In this document: one piece after another, positions 18,293-26,732 of the stretch
How positions within the stretch are numbered: position 1 is the first letter of the stretch
Layout of the letters: each line of letters opens with the position of its first letter
NCBI RefSeq assembly: GCF_001419985.1
Contig: NZ_LJAL01000006.1
Coordinates: 62,001 to 126,000, forward strand
From: Loktanella sp. 5RATIMAR09
GTDB taxonomy: Bacteria > Pseudomonadota > Alphaproteobacteria > Rhodobacterales > Rhodobacteraceae
Reading direction: 5' to 3'
Length of the DNA: 64,000 nt
The notes under the pieces: generated by a model
The model's database searches: none
Seen by the model: the letters and a program-made list of their open reading frames with translations, nothing else
What the model was told of the DNA's origin: nothing
Position numbers and translations under genes: made by a program

Positions 18293-18307
18293 TTAGAATG
18301 GTTCTAA
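18293..18307. promoter_or_regulatory. Iron control element (ICE)-like box, probable Irr site
   Basis: TTAGAA-TGG-TTCTAA, a perfect 6-3-6 palindrome with extra flanking A/T, ends 15 bases before the mbfA start codon and abuts its AAAGGA ribosome binding site. It matches the ICE box bound by Irr in alphaproteobacteria, known to control mbfA in Bradyrhizobium and Agrobacterium. Irr itself is not in the window. Confidence 0.75.
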
Positions 18308-18367
18308 ATTATGATCTGCCGCGGAAATCTCAAGCAAAAAATTGAACCAGATCGTTCAGCATACATC

Positions 18368-18397
18368 TTGCAATCTGAACTAATCGGTTTAGATATA
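18368..18397 (+). promoter_or_regulatory. Possible sigma-70 promoter for the small secreted protein
   Basis: TTGCAA at 18368-18373 and GATATA at 18392-18397 are 18 bases apart, about 30 bases before the ATG at 18429. The region between them contains CTAA-5-TTAG, an inverted repeat that could be an operator. Weak evidence, from sequence only. Confidence 0.35.
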
Positions 18398-18428
18398 TGT
18401 CACGCATAGAAAAAAGCAGGACCCCGCC

Positions 18429-18617
18429 ATGTCTCGTCTCTTCTTTATCCTGATTGCCGCCGGCATTGCTGTCGCAGCGGGCGCCGTCTCTGCCCAGTCA
18501 ACGCAGACGGATACATCTACGCAGACCCAAACGTCTCAACCCTCACCTGAGACGACCAAAGGCTGTGCCAACCTTGGCACGCTTTCCAGCGAAACTTGCA
18601 CCCTGCTGGGCAAGTAG
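18429..18617 (+). CDS. Small secreted Thr/Gln-rich protein
   Basis: A 62-residue protein with a clear signal peptide (residues 1-22, ending AVSAQ) and a mature part of about 40 residues rich in Ser, Thr and Gln (QTDTSTQTQTSQP). It ends with two cysteines in GCANLGTLSSETCTLLGK that could form a disulfide. No family recognised. It is divergent from mbfA and may share iron regulation through the intervening region, which is inference. Confidence 0.6.
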   Translation: MSRLFFILIAAGIAVAAGAVSAQSTQTDTSTQTQTSQPSPETTKGCANLGTLSSETCTLLGK

Positions 18618-18723
18618 CGCTGTAGCAGCGACGGGGTTGGATTCTCCTGGCGCTCTGTCGCTGCTATGTCCTTGCCGCAAGTGAACTGATCGTTCTATGA
18701 TGAAGACCTGTAAGGAGCCCAAG

Positions 18724-19341
18724 ATGCCCGACGGCACAATCGAACCCAAAAAAGGACGGAAATTTGATCAGGTGCTGGAAGGCGCCAGACAAGTTTTTCT
18801 ATCCGACGGTTTCGAAGGGGCCTCTGTTGATGACATCGCCAAGGCGGCAGGTGTGTCAAAGGCAACGCTTTACAGCTATTTTCCCGATAAGCGCTTTTTG
18901 TTCATGCAAGTGGCCAAGACGGAATGTGCGCTTCAGGCCGAACATGCGATCGAAACGATCGATATGGATGCGCCTGTGCGCAAAGTGCTCAATGCAATTG
19001 CCGTCGAGATGGTTGATTTCATTACATCGCAATTCGGCAAACGCATTTTCCGGATTTGCGTGGGCGAAAGCGACCGTTTCCCTGAGTTGGGGCGTGAATT
19101 TTACGAAAGCGGGCCGCTTTTGATCCGCAGCAGGTTGGTGGATTTCTTCCACAAAGCCGTGGAAAAGAACGAACTGGTGATCACTGATTTCGAACTCGCC
19201 GCAGAGCAATTCCATGAACTCTGCAAGGCCGACCTTTTTCCGCGCATGGTGTTCAACATGGATGATGAATTCACGCCAGCCGAGAAACAGCGCGTGATCG
19301 ACGGTGCAGTCGATATGTTCATGGCGCGCTACGGGGTTTAA
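18724..19341 (+). CDS. TetR/AcrR family transcriptional regulator
   Basis: A 205-residue repressor-type regulator. The N-terminal TetR helix-turn-helix spans about 12-58 (VLEGARQVFLSDGFEGASVD, then GVSKATLYSYFPDKRFLF). The C-terminal helical domain (TetR_C type, with FRICVGESDRFPELGREFYE) binds the ligand. The start is set by a GTAAGGAG ribosome binding site 7 bases upstream of MPDGTIEP; an in-frame ATG 27 bases earlier lacks one. The target is unknown; the small secreted protein upstream is a neighbour on the same strand. Confidence 0.92.
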   Translation: MPDGTIEPKKGRKFDQVLEGARQVFLSDGFEGASVDDIAKAAGVSKATLYSYFPDKRFLFMQVAKTECALQAEHAIETIDMDAPVRKVLNAIAVEMVDFITSQFGKRIFRICVGESDRFPELGREFYESGPLLIRSRLVDFFHKAVEKNELVITDFELAAEQFHELCKADLFPRMVFNMDDEFTPAEKQRVIDGAVDMFMARYGV

Positions 19342-20069
19342 TCCAGCCGCCGCACCTCGACATTGCGACCTTGAGCTTTTTTGATCTCGAACCGGCCTGT
19401 CTTTTCCAACAGATCACTCAGTTTCGGGCTACCGTAGGTGCGTGGATCAAAGTCGGGGCTGGCACGGGTGATATACTGACCAAGCTGGCCAAGCGAAAAC
19501 CACTCACCCTCGGGATCAATACTATTCATTGCCTTGATGACCAGCGGGATCGCCCCTGATGGCGGTTGCCGGTCGTTTGTGGCTTGCTCGGACTTACCGG
19601 TTTTCTGCGGCTTTTCCGTTTCCTTTTCGACGCTGACAATATTTTCGATGAGGATAAAGCGATTGCAGACATTGCGCAGACTGACCGGGGCTTTGCTTTC
19701 GCCAATACCGATCACCTCGACCCCGTTTTCGCGCATCCGGTTGGCAAGGGCGGTGAAATCACTGTCCGAGGACACCAGCACAAACCCGTCAAAGCGGCCT
19801 GTGTGCAGAATATCCATCGCATCAATTACCAGCCCGATGTCACTGGCGTTCTTGCCCTTGGTATTGGCGGTTTCCTGATTGGCGACCATGCCCAACTCCA
19901 TGACCACCTTTTTCCAATTGCCCAGCGCGGGACTGGACCAATCGCCATAGACACGACGTAACGCAGGTTCACCGTAGGTGGTGATCTCACGCATGATATC
20001 GGCGGCATATTTGGCTGGGATATTATCGGCATCAATCAAGACGGCCAGCAGCATACGGTCTTTGGACAC
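19338..20069 (-). CDS. NYN domain (LabA/DUF88-like) protein with C-terminal LOTUS/OST-HTH domain
   Basis: A 243-residue predicted RNA-active protein. The NYN PIN-like nuclease domain (about 6-150) shows the acidic residues: VLIDADNIPAKYA, then ASDIGLVIDAMDILHTGRFD and VLVSSDSDFTALANRMRE. A linker leads to a C-terminal OST-HTH/LOTUS-like RNA-binding domain (about 175-243). I choose a GTG start preceded by GAGGAA at 8 bases; the frame continues 33 codons upstream but overlaps a terminator hairpin. The stop overlaps the convergent TetR stop. Confidence 0.85.
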   Translation of the reverse strand: MSKDRMLLAVLIDADNIPAKYAADIMREITTYGEPALRRVYGDWSSPALGNWKKVVMELGMVANQETANTKGKNASDIGLVIDAMDILHTGRFDGFVLVSSDSDFTALANRMRENGVEVIGIGESKAPVSLRNVCNRFILIENIVSVEKETEKPQKTGKSEQATNDRQPPSGAIPLVIKAMNSIDPEGEWFSLGQLGQYITRASPDFDPRTYGSPKLSDLLEKTGRFEIKKAQGRNVEVRRLD

Positions 20070-20167
20070 GGGGGTTTCCTCGACTTGGGGTGATTTGAAA
20101 TCGCTACGGCAACACGTAAACGCTACCGCGTTCGGTTCAGAGATGGAACCAGGTTCCCTCAAACGCA

Positions 20168-20194
20168 AAAGGCCCGATCTACGACCGGGCCTTT
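20168..20194 (-). terminator. Rho-independent-type terminator after frmA
   Basis: Inverted repeat AAAGGCCCG / CGGGCCTTT with an 8-base loop, 19 bases downstream of the frmA stop codon. On the minus strand the stem is followed by a short T-rich stretch. Confidence 0.75.
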
Positions 20195-20212
20195 GTGATC
20201 ATGGCGTTCGTT

Positions 20213-21325
20213 CTAAAATTCGACGACCGCGCGGATCGATTTACCCTCATGCATCAGATCAAAGCCCTTGTTGATGTCATCAAGGCTCAGCTTGTGGGTA
20301 ATCATCGGGTCGATCTCGATCTTGCCCTGCATGTACCAGTCCACGATCTTGGGCACATCGGTCCGGCCACGCGCACCACCAAAGGCAGTCCCCCGCCAGC
20401 TGCGGCCTGTCACCAACTGGAACGGTCGCGTCGATATTTCGGCACCCGCAGGGGCCACACCGATGATAATGCTTTCGCCCCAGCCCTTATGCGCCGCTTC
20501 CAGTGCTGTGCGCATCACGCCCACATTGCCGGTCGCATCAAAGGTATAGTCCGCACCACCGCCTGTCAGCGCAACCAGATGCGCCACCAGATCACCGTTA
20601 ACTTCGCTGGGGTTCACAAAATCGGTCATACCGAAACGTGTGGCCATCTCGACCTTGCCGGGGTTCAGATCAACGCCGACAATCTGATCCGCACCGGCCA
20701 GTCGCAGGCCCTGGATCACGTTCAGGCCAATGCCCCCCAAACCAAAGACAATCGCGGTCGACCCGATCTCGACCTTGGCCGTGTTAATCACCGCGCCAAT
20801 GCCCGTCGTGACACCGCAGCCGATATAGCAAATCTTGTCGAACGGCGCGTCTTCACGCACTTTCGCCAAGGCGATCTCGGGCAGAACGGTGTGGTTCGCA
20901 AAGGTCGAACAGCCCATATAATGCAGGATCGGCGTGCCATCGAGCATGGAAAAGCGCGAGGTGCCATCCGGCATCACGCCCGCACCTTGGGTGCTGCGGA
21001 TCTTCTGGCACAGGTTGGTTTTCGGGTTCAGACAATACTCGCACTCGCGGCACTCGGGTGTGTAAAGCGGGATCACGTGATCGCCGGGTTTGAGGCTCGT
21101 GACACCGGGGCCGACCTCAAGCACAACGCCCGCACCTTCATGTCCAAGGATCGCAGGAAACGCGCCCTCAGGATCGGCGCCCGAACGTGTGAATTCATCG
21201 GTATGGCATAGACCGGTCGCCTTGATTTCGACCAGCACCTCACCGGCCTTGGGACCGTCGAGGTTCACTTCCATCACTTCCAGCGGCTTGCCCGCCTCAA
21301 GTGCCACGGCTGCACGTGTGCGCAT
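20213..21325 (-). CDS. frmA: S-(hydroxymethyl)glutathione dehydrogenase / class III alcohol dehydrogenase
   Basis: A 370-residue zinc- and NAD-dependent enzyme oxidising S-hydroxymethylglutathione (formaldehyde adduct) to S-formylglutathione. Catalytic zinc ligands lie in GLCHTDEF and GHEGAG. The structural zinc loop is CRECEYCLNPKTNLC. The nucleotide-binding glycines are in FGLGGIGLNV, followed by GVDLNPGK. Length is exactly that of the class. A strong AAGGAG ribosome binding site precedes the ATG. The partner hydrolase fghA is about 13 kb away, not adjacent. Also called adhC, adhI or flhA in related bacteria. Confidence 0.96.
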   Translation of the reverse strand: MRTRAAVALEAGKPLEVMEVNLDGPKAGEVLVEIKATGLCHTDEFTRSGADPEGAFPAILGHEGAGVVLEVGPGVTSLKPGDHVIPLYTPECRECEYCLNPKTNLCQKIRSTQGAGVMPDGTSRFSMLDGTPILHYMGCSTFANHTVLPEIALAKVREDAPFDKICYIGCGVTTGIGAVINTAKVEIGSTAIVFGLGGIGLNVIQGLRLAGADQIVGVDLNPGKVEMATRFGMTDFVNPSEVNGDLVAHLVALTGGGADYTFDATGNVGVMRTALEAAHKGWGESIIIGVAPAGAEISTRPFQLVTGRSWRGTAFGGARGRTDVPKIVDWYMQGKIEIDPMITHKLSLDDINKGFDLMHEGKSIRAVVEF

Positions 21326-21435
21326 ATCGGATATCTCCTTTTTAATTACCTAGACGATCAGTCAAACAGCACAAAAGTTCAACCACTCTGTGCGCTCTGC
21401 CTTGTGTTTGAGACCAAACACCGGAAAATGGCAGG

Positions 21436-21699
21436 ATGAAACATTATCTCGCACTGATCCTTGTTGCCGGTTGCACCGCAGCCCAAGCCCCGTTGCCCCC
21501 GCAGAGCGAAGACACTTGTGGCGCTTCGCAATTCACGGGTCTCATCGGGCAACATTCAACGGCCCTTGAACGGACGTTGTTGCTTGGCCCTGTCCGCGTG
21601 ATCAGGCCGGGCGATGCCGTCACAATGGATTTCCGGACCGACCGCGTGAATTTCCGGATCGGCGAAGACGAAACAATCCAGCGGATTGACTGCGGCTAA
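21436..21699 (+). CDS. Peptidase inhibitor I78 family lipoprotein
   Basis: An 87-residue exported protein. Residues 1-17 form a short lipoprotein-type signal (LILVAGC). The I78 signature follows: CGASQFTGLIGQ, then GPVRVIRPGDAVTMDFRTDR and the terminal IQRIDCG. The two domain cysteines are expected to pair. Members inhibit serine proteases in the periplasm; the target is unknown. Confidence 0.85.
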   Translation: MKHYLALILVAGCTAAQAPLPPQSEDTCGASQFTGLIGQHSTALERTLLLGPVRVIRPGDAVTMDFRTDRVNFRIGEDETIQRIDCG

Positions 21700-21720
21700 A
21701 GCTGTGGAGGAAACGAAAGT

Positions 21721-21767
21721 CCCCGATGTCACGAACTGGGTGGGGGCTATTGGCCGCAACATCGGGG
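21721..21767. other. Intergenic inverted repeat, possible RNA structure
   Basis: CCCCGATGT (21721-21729) pairs perfectly with ACATCGGGG (21759-21767) in the 214-base space between the I78 gene and the DUF2794 gene. The loop contains AACTGGG, which could pair with CCCAGTT about 75 bases further on. It could be a terminator-like structure or a leader RNA. No T-run follows. Confidence 0.35.
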
Positions 21768-21913
21768 TAGCATTTCGCTATGATCAATTGTTCGCAACCA
21801 GTTGTGTTCCCAGTTGGCAGGCGTTGTGACGCTGCGTCGTTCATTTCATGGCAGAACAATGGCAATGAAAGATGGGCCCTTGATTTTGTTGGGGTTTGGC
21901 GCAACTCTGGACT

Positions 21914-22249
21914 ATGACTATTCAACCGCTCTCTCAGTTTCACGCGCCCGAACAGGTCGCTTTCCACCGGACAGAACTGAATGTGATTCTCGGCCTCTAC
22001 GGACGCATGGTCGCCGCAGGCGAATGGCGTGACTACGGCATGTCCCATCTCCGCGATGTTGCCGTATTCTCGGTTTTTCGCCGCACCGCTGAACACCCGC
22101 TCTACCGCATCGAAAAGCGGCCAAAGCTACGGATGCGGCAAGGACAGTATGCCGTCATCGGGATGGACGGACAAATCCTCAAGCGCGGGAATGATCTGCG
22201 TCAGGTCCTGCGCGTGCTTGAACGCAAACTGATCCGCGCTATCGACTAG
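21914..22249 (+). CDS. DUF2794 domain-containing protein
   Basis: A 111-residue soluble protein matching DUF2794, an alphaproteobacterial family of unknown function. Conserved features are FHRTELNVILGLYGRMVAAGEWRDY (split here as FHRTEL and ILGLYGRMVAAGEWRDYG), then RRTAEHPLYRIEKRPKLR and the terminal ILKRGNDLRQVLRVLERKL. I start at MTIQPLSQFH. Its stop overlaps that of the convergent NlpC/P60 gene. Confidence 0.88.
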   Translation: MTIQPLSQFHAPEQVAFHRTELNVILGLYGRMVAAGEWRDYGMSHLRDVAVFSVFRRTAEHPLYRIEKRPKLRMRQGQYAVIGMDGQILKRGNDLRQVLRVLERKLIRAID

Positions 22250-23061
22250 AGCCGTTTGCGCGCAACAACGGGGCCGTCACCCTGCGCCGCGATCCGCAAG
22301 ATTGCTCGTTCTACCGGTTCATAGGCGGTCGCCATATGATGGGCATTCGCGTGGATCAGCGTGGTATCATCCACCATCATCCCCACATGGCCTTTCCAGA
22401 ACAGCAGATCACCGCGCTGGTATGCGCCTTCAAAAGATGCCCCCAGATCGGCCTGCTGCATATCGCTGTCAGCCGGACAGAGGATCGCACAGGCCTGCAA
22501 AGCCGCCGCGACCAATCCCGAACAATCAATGCCACGGGTAGAATTCCCACCCCAGAGATAAGGCACACCGAAATGCAACTGCGCGACTGTCGCCGGATCG
22601 GTCAAGGGGCGGTCCAAGGCGCGCAGGTGGCTTTTGGGAACAAATCCGACATTCGTTTCAAAAAACCTGCGCCGTTCATCCAACACCGTCACCCGCGCAC
22701 CGAATGGTAGCCCATGCAGATCGGGGGATTTGAAGTCTTCCTCCGCATAGGCATGGGTCGCGGCGGTCGCGACAAAATGCGATGGCGGCGTCACAGTGGC
22801 CAACTGGTCTGACGGCACATAACCCACATAACCGTCGACCCCTTGAACAAAGGACCAACCATTCCAATCCTCAAACACATTGACGAGGGCCCCCAGCAAC
22901 AGTTGCCTGTCACGCGGCCCATCAGGTGCCGCGCGCAAATCCACAACCGGCGCGGCAACCATCGCGGGCCAGCCCTCGAGATAGCGTTCGGCATCAACCT
23001 GCCCCGCCAGATGCATCGCTGCGACACGGCCATTCGCGGGGGTCATGCGCCTGTCGGTCAC
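22246..23061 (-). CDS. C40 family peptidase (NlpC/P60)
   Basis: A 271-residue cysteine peptidase of the gamma-D-glutamyl-diaminopimelate type. Two bacterial SH3-like segments fill residues 30-140. The NlpC/P60 domain follows with YLWGGNSTRGIDCSGLV (catalytic Cys), GDLLFWKGHVGMM (catalytic His) and the third His in LIHANAHH. No signal peptide is visible, so it probably acts on imported cell-wall peptides in the cytoplasm. It is coupled (ATGA) to the leucyl aminopeptidase gene, which fits joint peptide degradation. Confidence 0.92.
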   Translation of the reverse strand: MTDRRMTPANGRVAAMHLAGQVDAERYLEGWPAMVAAPVVDLRAAPDGPRDRQLLLGALVNVFEDWNGWSFVQGVDGYVGYVPSDQLATVTPPSHFVATAATHAYAEEDFKSPDLHGLPFGARVTVLDERRRFFETNVGFVPKSHLRALDRPLTDPATVAQLHFGVPYLWGGNSTRGIDCSGLVAAALQACAILCPADSDMQQADLGASFEGAYQRGDLLFWKGHVGMMVDDTTLIHANAHHMATAYEPVERAILRIAAQGDGPVVARKRL

Positions 23062-24437
23062 AACTTCAGCATCTCTGGCAGGGCCTCGAGCACCGCGCGC
23101 GCGCCCATGCCAACACCGCCACGCGGACGGGACGGCGCCGCAGTTGGCTGCCAGCCGTAAATGTCGAAATGCATATAGGGGCTTTCCACAAAACGGCGCA
23201 GAAACAAGGCCGCCGTGATAGACCCCGCAAAACCACCCTTGGGCGCGTTATCCAGATCGGCGATCCCGGGCTCGATCATCGCCTCATAGGGTTCATGGAA
23301 CGGCATCCGCCAGACCGGATCGGCAACCTTGCGCGCGGCCTTCGCAAGCGCATCGGCGTGATCATCATTGTCGGTATAGAACGGCGAGATATCCGCCCCC
23401 ACCGCCACACGCGCAGCCCCCGTGAGCGTCGCCATTGAAATCACAAGCGCCGGATCATCCTCATCCGACAGTGTCAGCGCGTCAGCCAACACCAAGCGTC
23501 CCTCGGCATCTGTATTGTTGATCTCGACCGTCAGACCCTTGCGCGATGTCAGAATATCCTGCGGCCGGAAAGCATTGCCATCAATGCTGTTTTCCACCGC
23601 AGGGATCAACACACGCAGACGCAAAGGCAGATCCAGCGCCATGATCATATGCGCAAGGCCCAGCACCGTCGCTGCACCACCCATGTCTTTCTTCATCAAC
23701 CCCATCGAACTGCCGGGCTTGATGTTCAGTCCACCGGTGTCAAAGCATACGCCCTTGCCCACAAGCGTCAGCTGCGGGCCAGTGTCTCCCCAGCGCATGT
23801 CAATCAAACGCGGTGCGCGCGATGATGCACGCCCGACCGTATGGATCATCGGGAAATTGCTGGTGATCAGATCATCGCCTATAACCACATTGATGCTGGC
23901 CTCATGTTCTGACGCCAAGGCGCGCGCGGCCTCTTCCAGCTCGTCAGGTCCCATATCCGAGGGTGGCGTATTGATCAGTTCACGCGTCAGCGCCTCGCCA
24001 TTTGCAATAATCGCGATCCGGCCGGCATCGACATCCTCAGGCGCAACAAGACGCGCGGCAGGTTTGGAGGGCTTGGTGTAGCGGTCATAATTATATCCGG
24101 CCAAAAGCCAAGCAAGTGCGGCTTCTTCAAGTTCATCGCCGCGCAGGCCGCTTGCGATCGTATATGTCCCTGCTGGCAGCTTTTGCGCGGCAGCCCCCAT
24201 ATGGAACCTGTCGCGCACGCGCCGGGCCGCTGTCCCGTAACCCACCAGAACCCGTGCAATTCCCCCCTTGGCATCGGGTAAACAGAGCACCTGCCCCAAA
24301 GATCCGTTAAAATCCTGCGCCTCGGCCCAAGTCCGCGCCTCCGGGGACAGGGCCTCCAGCGCGGTATCAACGCCATCACTTTCGATGACATCGACAGGGA
24401 TTGCGGCATCGCTTGGGTCTGCAAAGGCAAGTGGCAT
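23058..24437 (-). CDS. Leucyl aminopeptidase family protein (M17)
   Basis: A 459-residue cytosolic metallo-exopeptidase removing N-terminal residues from peptides. The M17 signature NTDAEGRLVLADAL is present. Metal and catalytic residues lie in GKGVCFDTGGLNIKPGSSM and in KKDMGGAA. The N-terminal about 150 residues are the variable PepA-like cap. It leads the NlpC/P60 gene in a two-gene unit. Confidence 0.94.
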   Translation of the reverse strand: MPLAFADPSDAAIPVDVIESDGVDTALEALSPEARTWAEAQDFNGSLGQVLCLPDAKGGIARVLVGYGTAARRVRDRFHMGAAAQKLPAGTYTIASGLRGDELEEAALAWLLAGYNYDRYTKPSKPAARLVAPEDVDAGRIAIIANGEALTRELINTPPSDMGPDELEEAARALASEHEASINVVIGDDLITSNFPMIHTVGRASSRAPRLIDMRWGDTGPQLTLVGKGVCFDTGGLNIKPGSSMGLMKKDMGGAATVLGLAHMIMALDLPLRLRVLIPAVENSIDGNAFRPQDILTSRKGLTVEINNTDAEGRLVLADALTLSDEDDPALVISMATLTGAARVAVGADISPFYTDNDDHADALAKAARKVADPVWRMPFHEPYEAMIEPGIADLDNAPKGGFAGSITAALFLRRFVESPYMHFDIYGWQPTAAPSRPRGGVGMGARAVLEALPEMLKL

Positions 24438-24510
24438 GACGGGTCCTTCTGAAAATGGTCACACCCAACCCTAACTTTCTGCCCAGAGCCTGCAAGCGCG
24501 GATCACACCG

Positions 24511-24930
24511 TCACGAGAAATCCCTGAAATTCCACACCTCGCTGACCGCCATGTCAAATCCCCGCTCAAGCCGCGCCATGGTCGCATCGAGCGCGATCCA
24601 GTCCTTTTGCGCAACACAGGCACAGACGTGGCCCGCCGCGACAGAGACCTCTGTCAGCCCAATATGATCGGCGACCACACCAATGCGCACCGCAGGGCGC
24701 TGCATCTTGGCGAATGCGTCGGCAGCACGGGCGCGCTGCAACATGTCCAGCCGCATTGCGATATCTTCCAACATACGGCAGACAATCGCCTCGGCGTCAT
24801 CGTCATCCTTTTCGGCAAACAATCGGATAAGCGGCGAAGGATCAAAGAACATCCGATGCTGACAATGGAGAACAACCACATCAGAAGATGGGCCAGAAAA
24901 ACGTGCGGGGAAGGGTGTTATATTTTCCAT
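24511..24930 (-). CDS. Conserved protein of unknown function
   Basis: A 139-residue soluble, mostly helical protein. It contains IVCRMLEDIAMRLDMLQRA (a predicted amphipathic helix), then VRIGVVADHIGLTEVSVAAG and a C-terminal EVWNFRDFS. A Cys-Ala-Cys pair occurs in VCACVAQKD. I do not recognise the family. It is divergent from the carbonic anhydrase gene and 73 bases upstream of the aminopeptidase. Confidence 0.65.
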   Translation of the reverse strand: MENITPFPARFSGPSSDVVVLHCQHRMFFDPSPLIRLFAEKDDDDAEAIVCRMLEDIAMRLDMLQRARAADAFAKMQRPAVRIGVVADHIGLTEVSVAAGHVCACVAQKDWIALDATMARLERGFDMAVSEVWNFRDFS

Positions 24931-24974
24931 GACCGTCGTTTTACGACGACAAGGTTCCCAGAAGGTTGAGACAA

Positions 24975-24990
24975 GAGTGAAAAATCACTC
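24975..24990. promoter_or_regulatory. Possible operator before the carbonic anhydrase gene
   Basis: GAGTGA-aaaa-TCACTC, a perfect 6-4-6 inverted repeat, in the 112-base divergent region, 52 bases before the carbonic anhydrase start. The regulator is unknown. Confidence 0.4.
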
Positions 24991-25042
24991 GAAATTCATG
25001 AAAATGCCACGTATCCCTGCGACAGTAATGAAAGACGCGCCT

Positions 25043-25690
25043 ATGGAACATGCCCGCCCCCTTCCGGCCTATCTGGTCAACCGCTATCACGGTTGGAAGG
25101 CAACGATTTATACAGAAAACCGTGGCTGGTACCGGCGTCTGGCCGAAGACGGACAACACCCGCGCTCAATGGTGATTTCCTGCTGCGACAGCCGTGTGCA
25201 CGTGACATCAATCTTTGGCGCGGATCAGGGCGAGTTCTTTATTCACCGCAACATCGCCAATCTGGTGCCGCCCTTCAACCCTGACGGCCACCATCACGGC
25301 ACCTCTGCGGCCGTGGAATATGCGATTTCAGGCCTGAAAGTGGCGCATCTCATCGTTCTGGGGCACTCTGGCTGCGGCGGGGTAGAAGGCTGCTACAACA
25401 TGTGTTCCGGCAAAGCCCCCGAGCTGGAAGAGTCCAGCAGCTTTGTGGGCCGCTGGATGGAAATCCTGCGCCCGGGCTATGAGGCACTGGACCCGGGCGA
25501 TGATGCGACCCGCAAGACCGCGCTTGAAAAGGCATCTGTCGTGATCTCTTTGAGAAACCTGATGACATTTCCCTTCGTAAAAACGGCAGTCGAGAGTGAG
25601 CGCCTGTCGATCCACGGCCTGTGGAATGATATCGGCGAGGGTGGCCTCGAAGCCTATGATCCCAAAAAAGAGATGTTTTATCCAATTTAA
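25043..25690 (+). CDS. Beta-class carbonic anhydrase
   Basis: A 215-residue zinc enzyme interconverting CO2 and bicarbonate. The class signature Cys47-x-Asp49-x-Arg51 (SCCDSRV) and His108-x-x-Cys111 (GHSGCGG) supply the zinc ligands and the Asp/Arg dyad. I start at MEHARPLP because similarity begins there; an ATG 15 bases earlier (25028) is a possible alternative. It is followed after 63 bases by sbtA and sbtB on the same strand, suggesting an inorganic-carbon cassette. Confidence 0.94.
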   Translation: MEHARPLPAYLVNRYHGWKATIYTENRGWYRRLAEDGQHPRSMVISCCDSRVHVTSIFGADQGEFFIHRNIANLVPPFNPDGHHHGTSAAVEYAISGLKVAHLIVLGHSGCGGVEGCYNMCSGKAPELEESSSFVGRWMEILRPGYEALDPGDDATRKTALEKASVVISLRNLMTFPFVKTAVESERLSIHGLWNDIGEGGLEAYDPKKEMFYPI

Positions 25691-25753
25691 AACCAATCGT
25701 TCCGCGGATCATCGGGCAGCGCGAAATCACGCATATTCAAGGACTGAGGCGAA

Positions 25754-26731
25754 ATGCAGGAAATCCTATCACTGGCAGGCGCCAATCTGGTTTCACCTAT
25801 CATCCTCAGCTTTGCCTTGGGCCTTACGGCGGCTTTGGCGCGCTCCGACCTGACCATCCCCGAGGCGGTCGCCAAAGGCATGTCGATCTATCTTTTGTTC
25901 GCCATCGGTTTCAAAGGCGGCGTCGCAGTCAGCACGCATGGCATTGACCAAACGCTCATCCTGTCGCTGGTTGCAGGCCTGATTCTTTCTTTCGGATTGC
26001 CACTGGTTGCCTTTGCGCTGCTACGCGTCATGACGGGCCTGTCCAACATCGACGCCGCTGCGGTGGCCGCGCACTACGGGTCGATCAGTATCGTGACTTT
26101 CGTGGCCGCCACCTCTGTGCTGCAAGGCCGCTTGATCGACAGTGAAGGCTACATGGTCGCTGTCGCCGCCGTCATGGAGGCCCCCGCGATCCTGTCCGCC
26201 CTCTGGCTTGTCGCCCGCAGCGGTGCCGGTGGCAAGATGGAGCCGGGTCTGATGCGCGAACTGCTGCTGAACGGATCAATTGTCCTGCTGGTCGGCGCGT
26301 TCTTTATCGGCGCAATCACCGGCGAACAGGGACTTGCGGAAATCAGCCCCTTCATCGTGGCCCCCTTCAAAGGCGTGCTCTGTCTTTTCCTGCTCGACAT
26401 GGGCCTGATTGCGGGGCGTGGCCTGCGGCAATCGCGCGGGGTGGTCAGTATCGGGGCTGTCGGCTTTGCGATCCTGATGCCGCTGGTTGGCGCAATGATC
26501 GGACTGGGTGCCGGTCTGCTCGTCGGCCTCTCGCTCGGCGGCGTGGTGCTGATGATGGTGCTCAGCGCCTCGGCCAGTTATATCGCTGTGCCCGCCGCAA
26601 TGCGCGTGGCCCTGCCCGAAGCGAACCCTTCGGTCTATCTGACCCTGTCACTCGGGGTCACCTTTCCCTTTAACCTCACGCTTGGCATTCCGCTTTACCT
26701 TGCCTTAGCGCAAATCGTTGTCGGAGGCTGA
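25754..26731 (+). CDS. sbtA: Sodium-dependent bicarbonate transporter SbtA
   Basis: A 325-residue membrane protein with about ten helices in two halves: first half LVSPIILSFALGLTAALARSD, then YLLFAIGFKGGVAV and AAVAAHYGSISIVTFVAA. The second half has a matching FLLDMGLIAGRGL and SASASYIAVPAAMR. These Gly/Ser-rich repeats are the SbtA signature. In cyanobacteria SbtA imports bicarbonate with sodium. The next gene, starting one base after the stop, is its PII-like partner. Confidence 0.93.
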   Translation: MQEILSLAGANLVSPIILSFALGLTAALARSDLTIPEAVAKGMSIYLLFAIGFKGGVAVSTHGIDQTLILSLVAGLILSFGLPLVAFALLRVMTGLSNIDAAAVAAHYGSISIVTFVAATSVLQGRLIDSEGYMVAVAAVMEAPAILSALWLVARSGAGGKMEPGLMRELLLNGSIVLLVGAFFIGAITGEQGLAEISPFIVAPFKGVLCLFLLDMGLIAGRGLRQSRGVVSIGAVGFAILMPLVGAMIGLGAGLLVGLSLGGVVLMMVLSASASYIAVPAAMRVALPEANPSVYLTLSLGVTFPFNLTLGIPLYLALAQIVVGG

Positions 26732-26732
26732 C

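Noticed and set aside
20195-21211. 338-codon plus-strand frame opposite frmA
   Set aside because: Antisense shadow; composition rich in His/Arg and no motif, while frmA is complete on the other strand.
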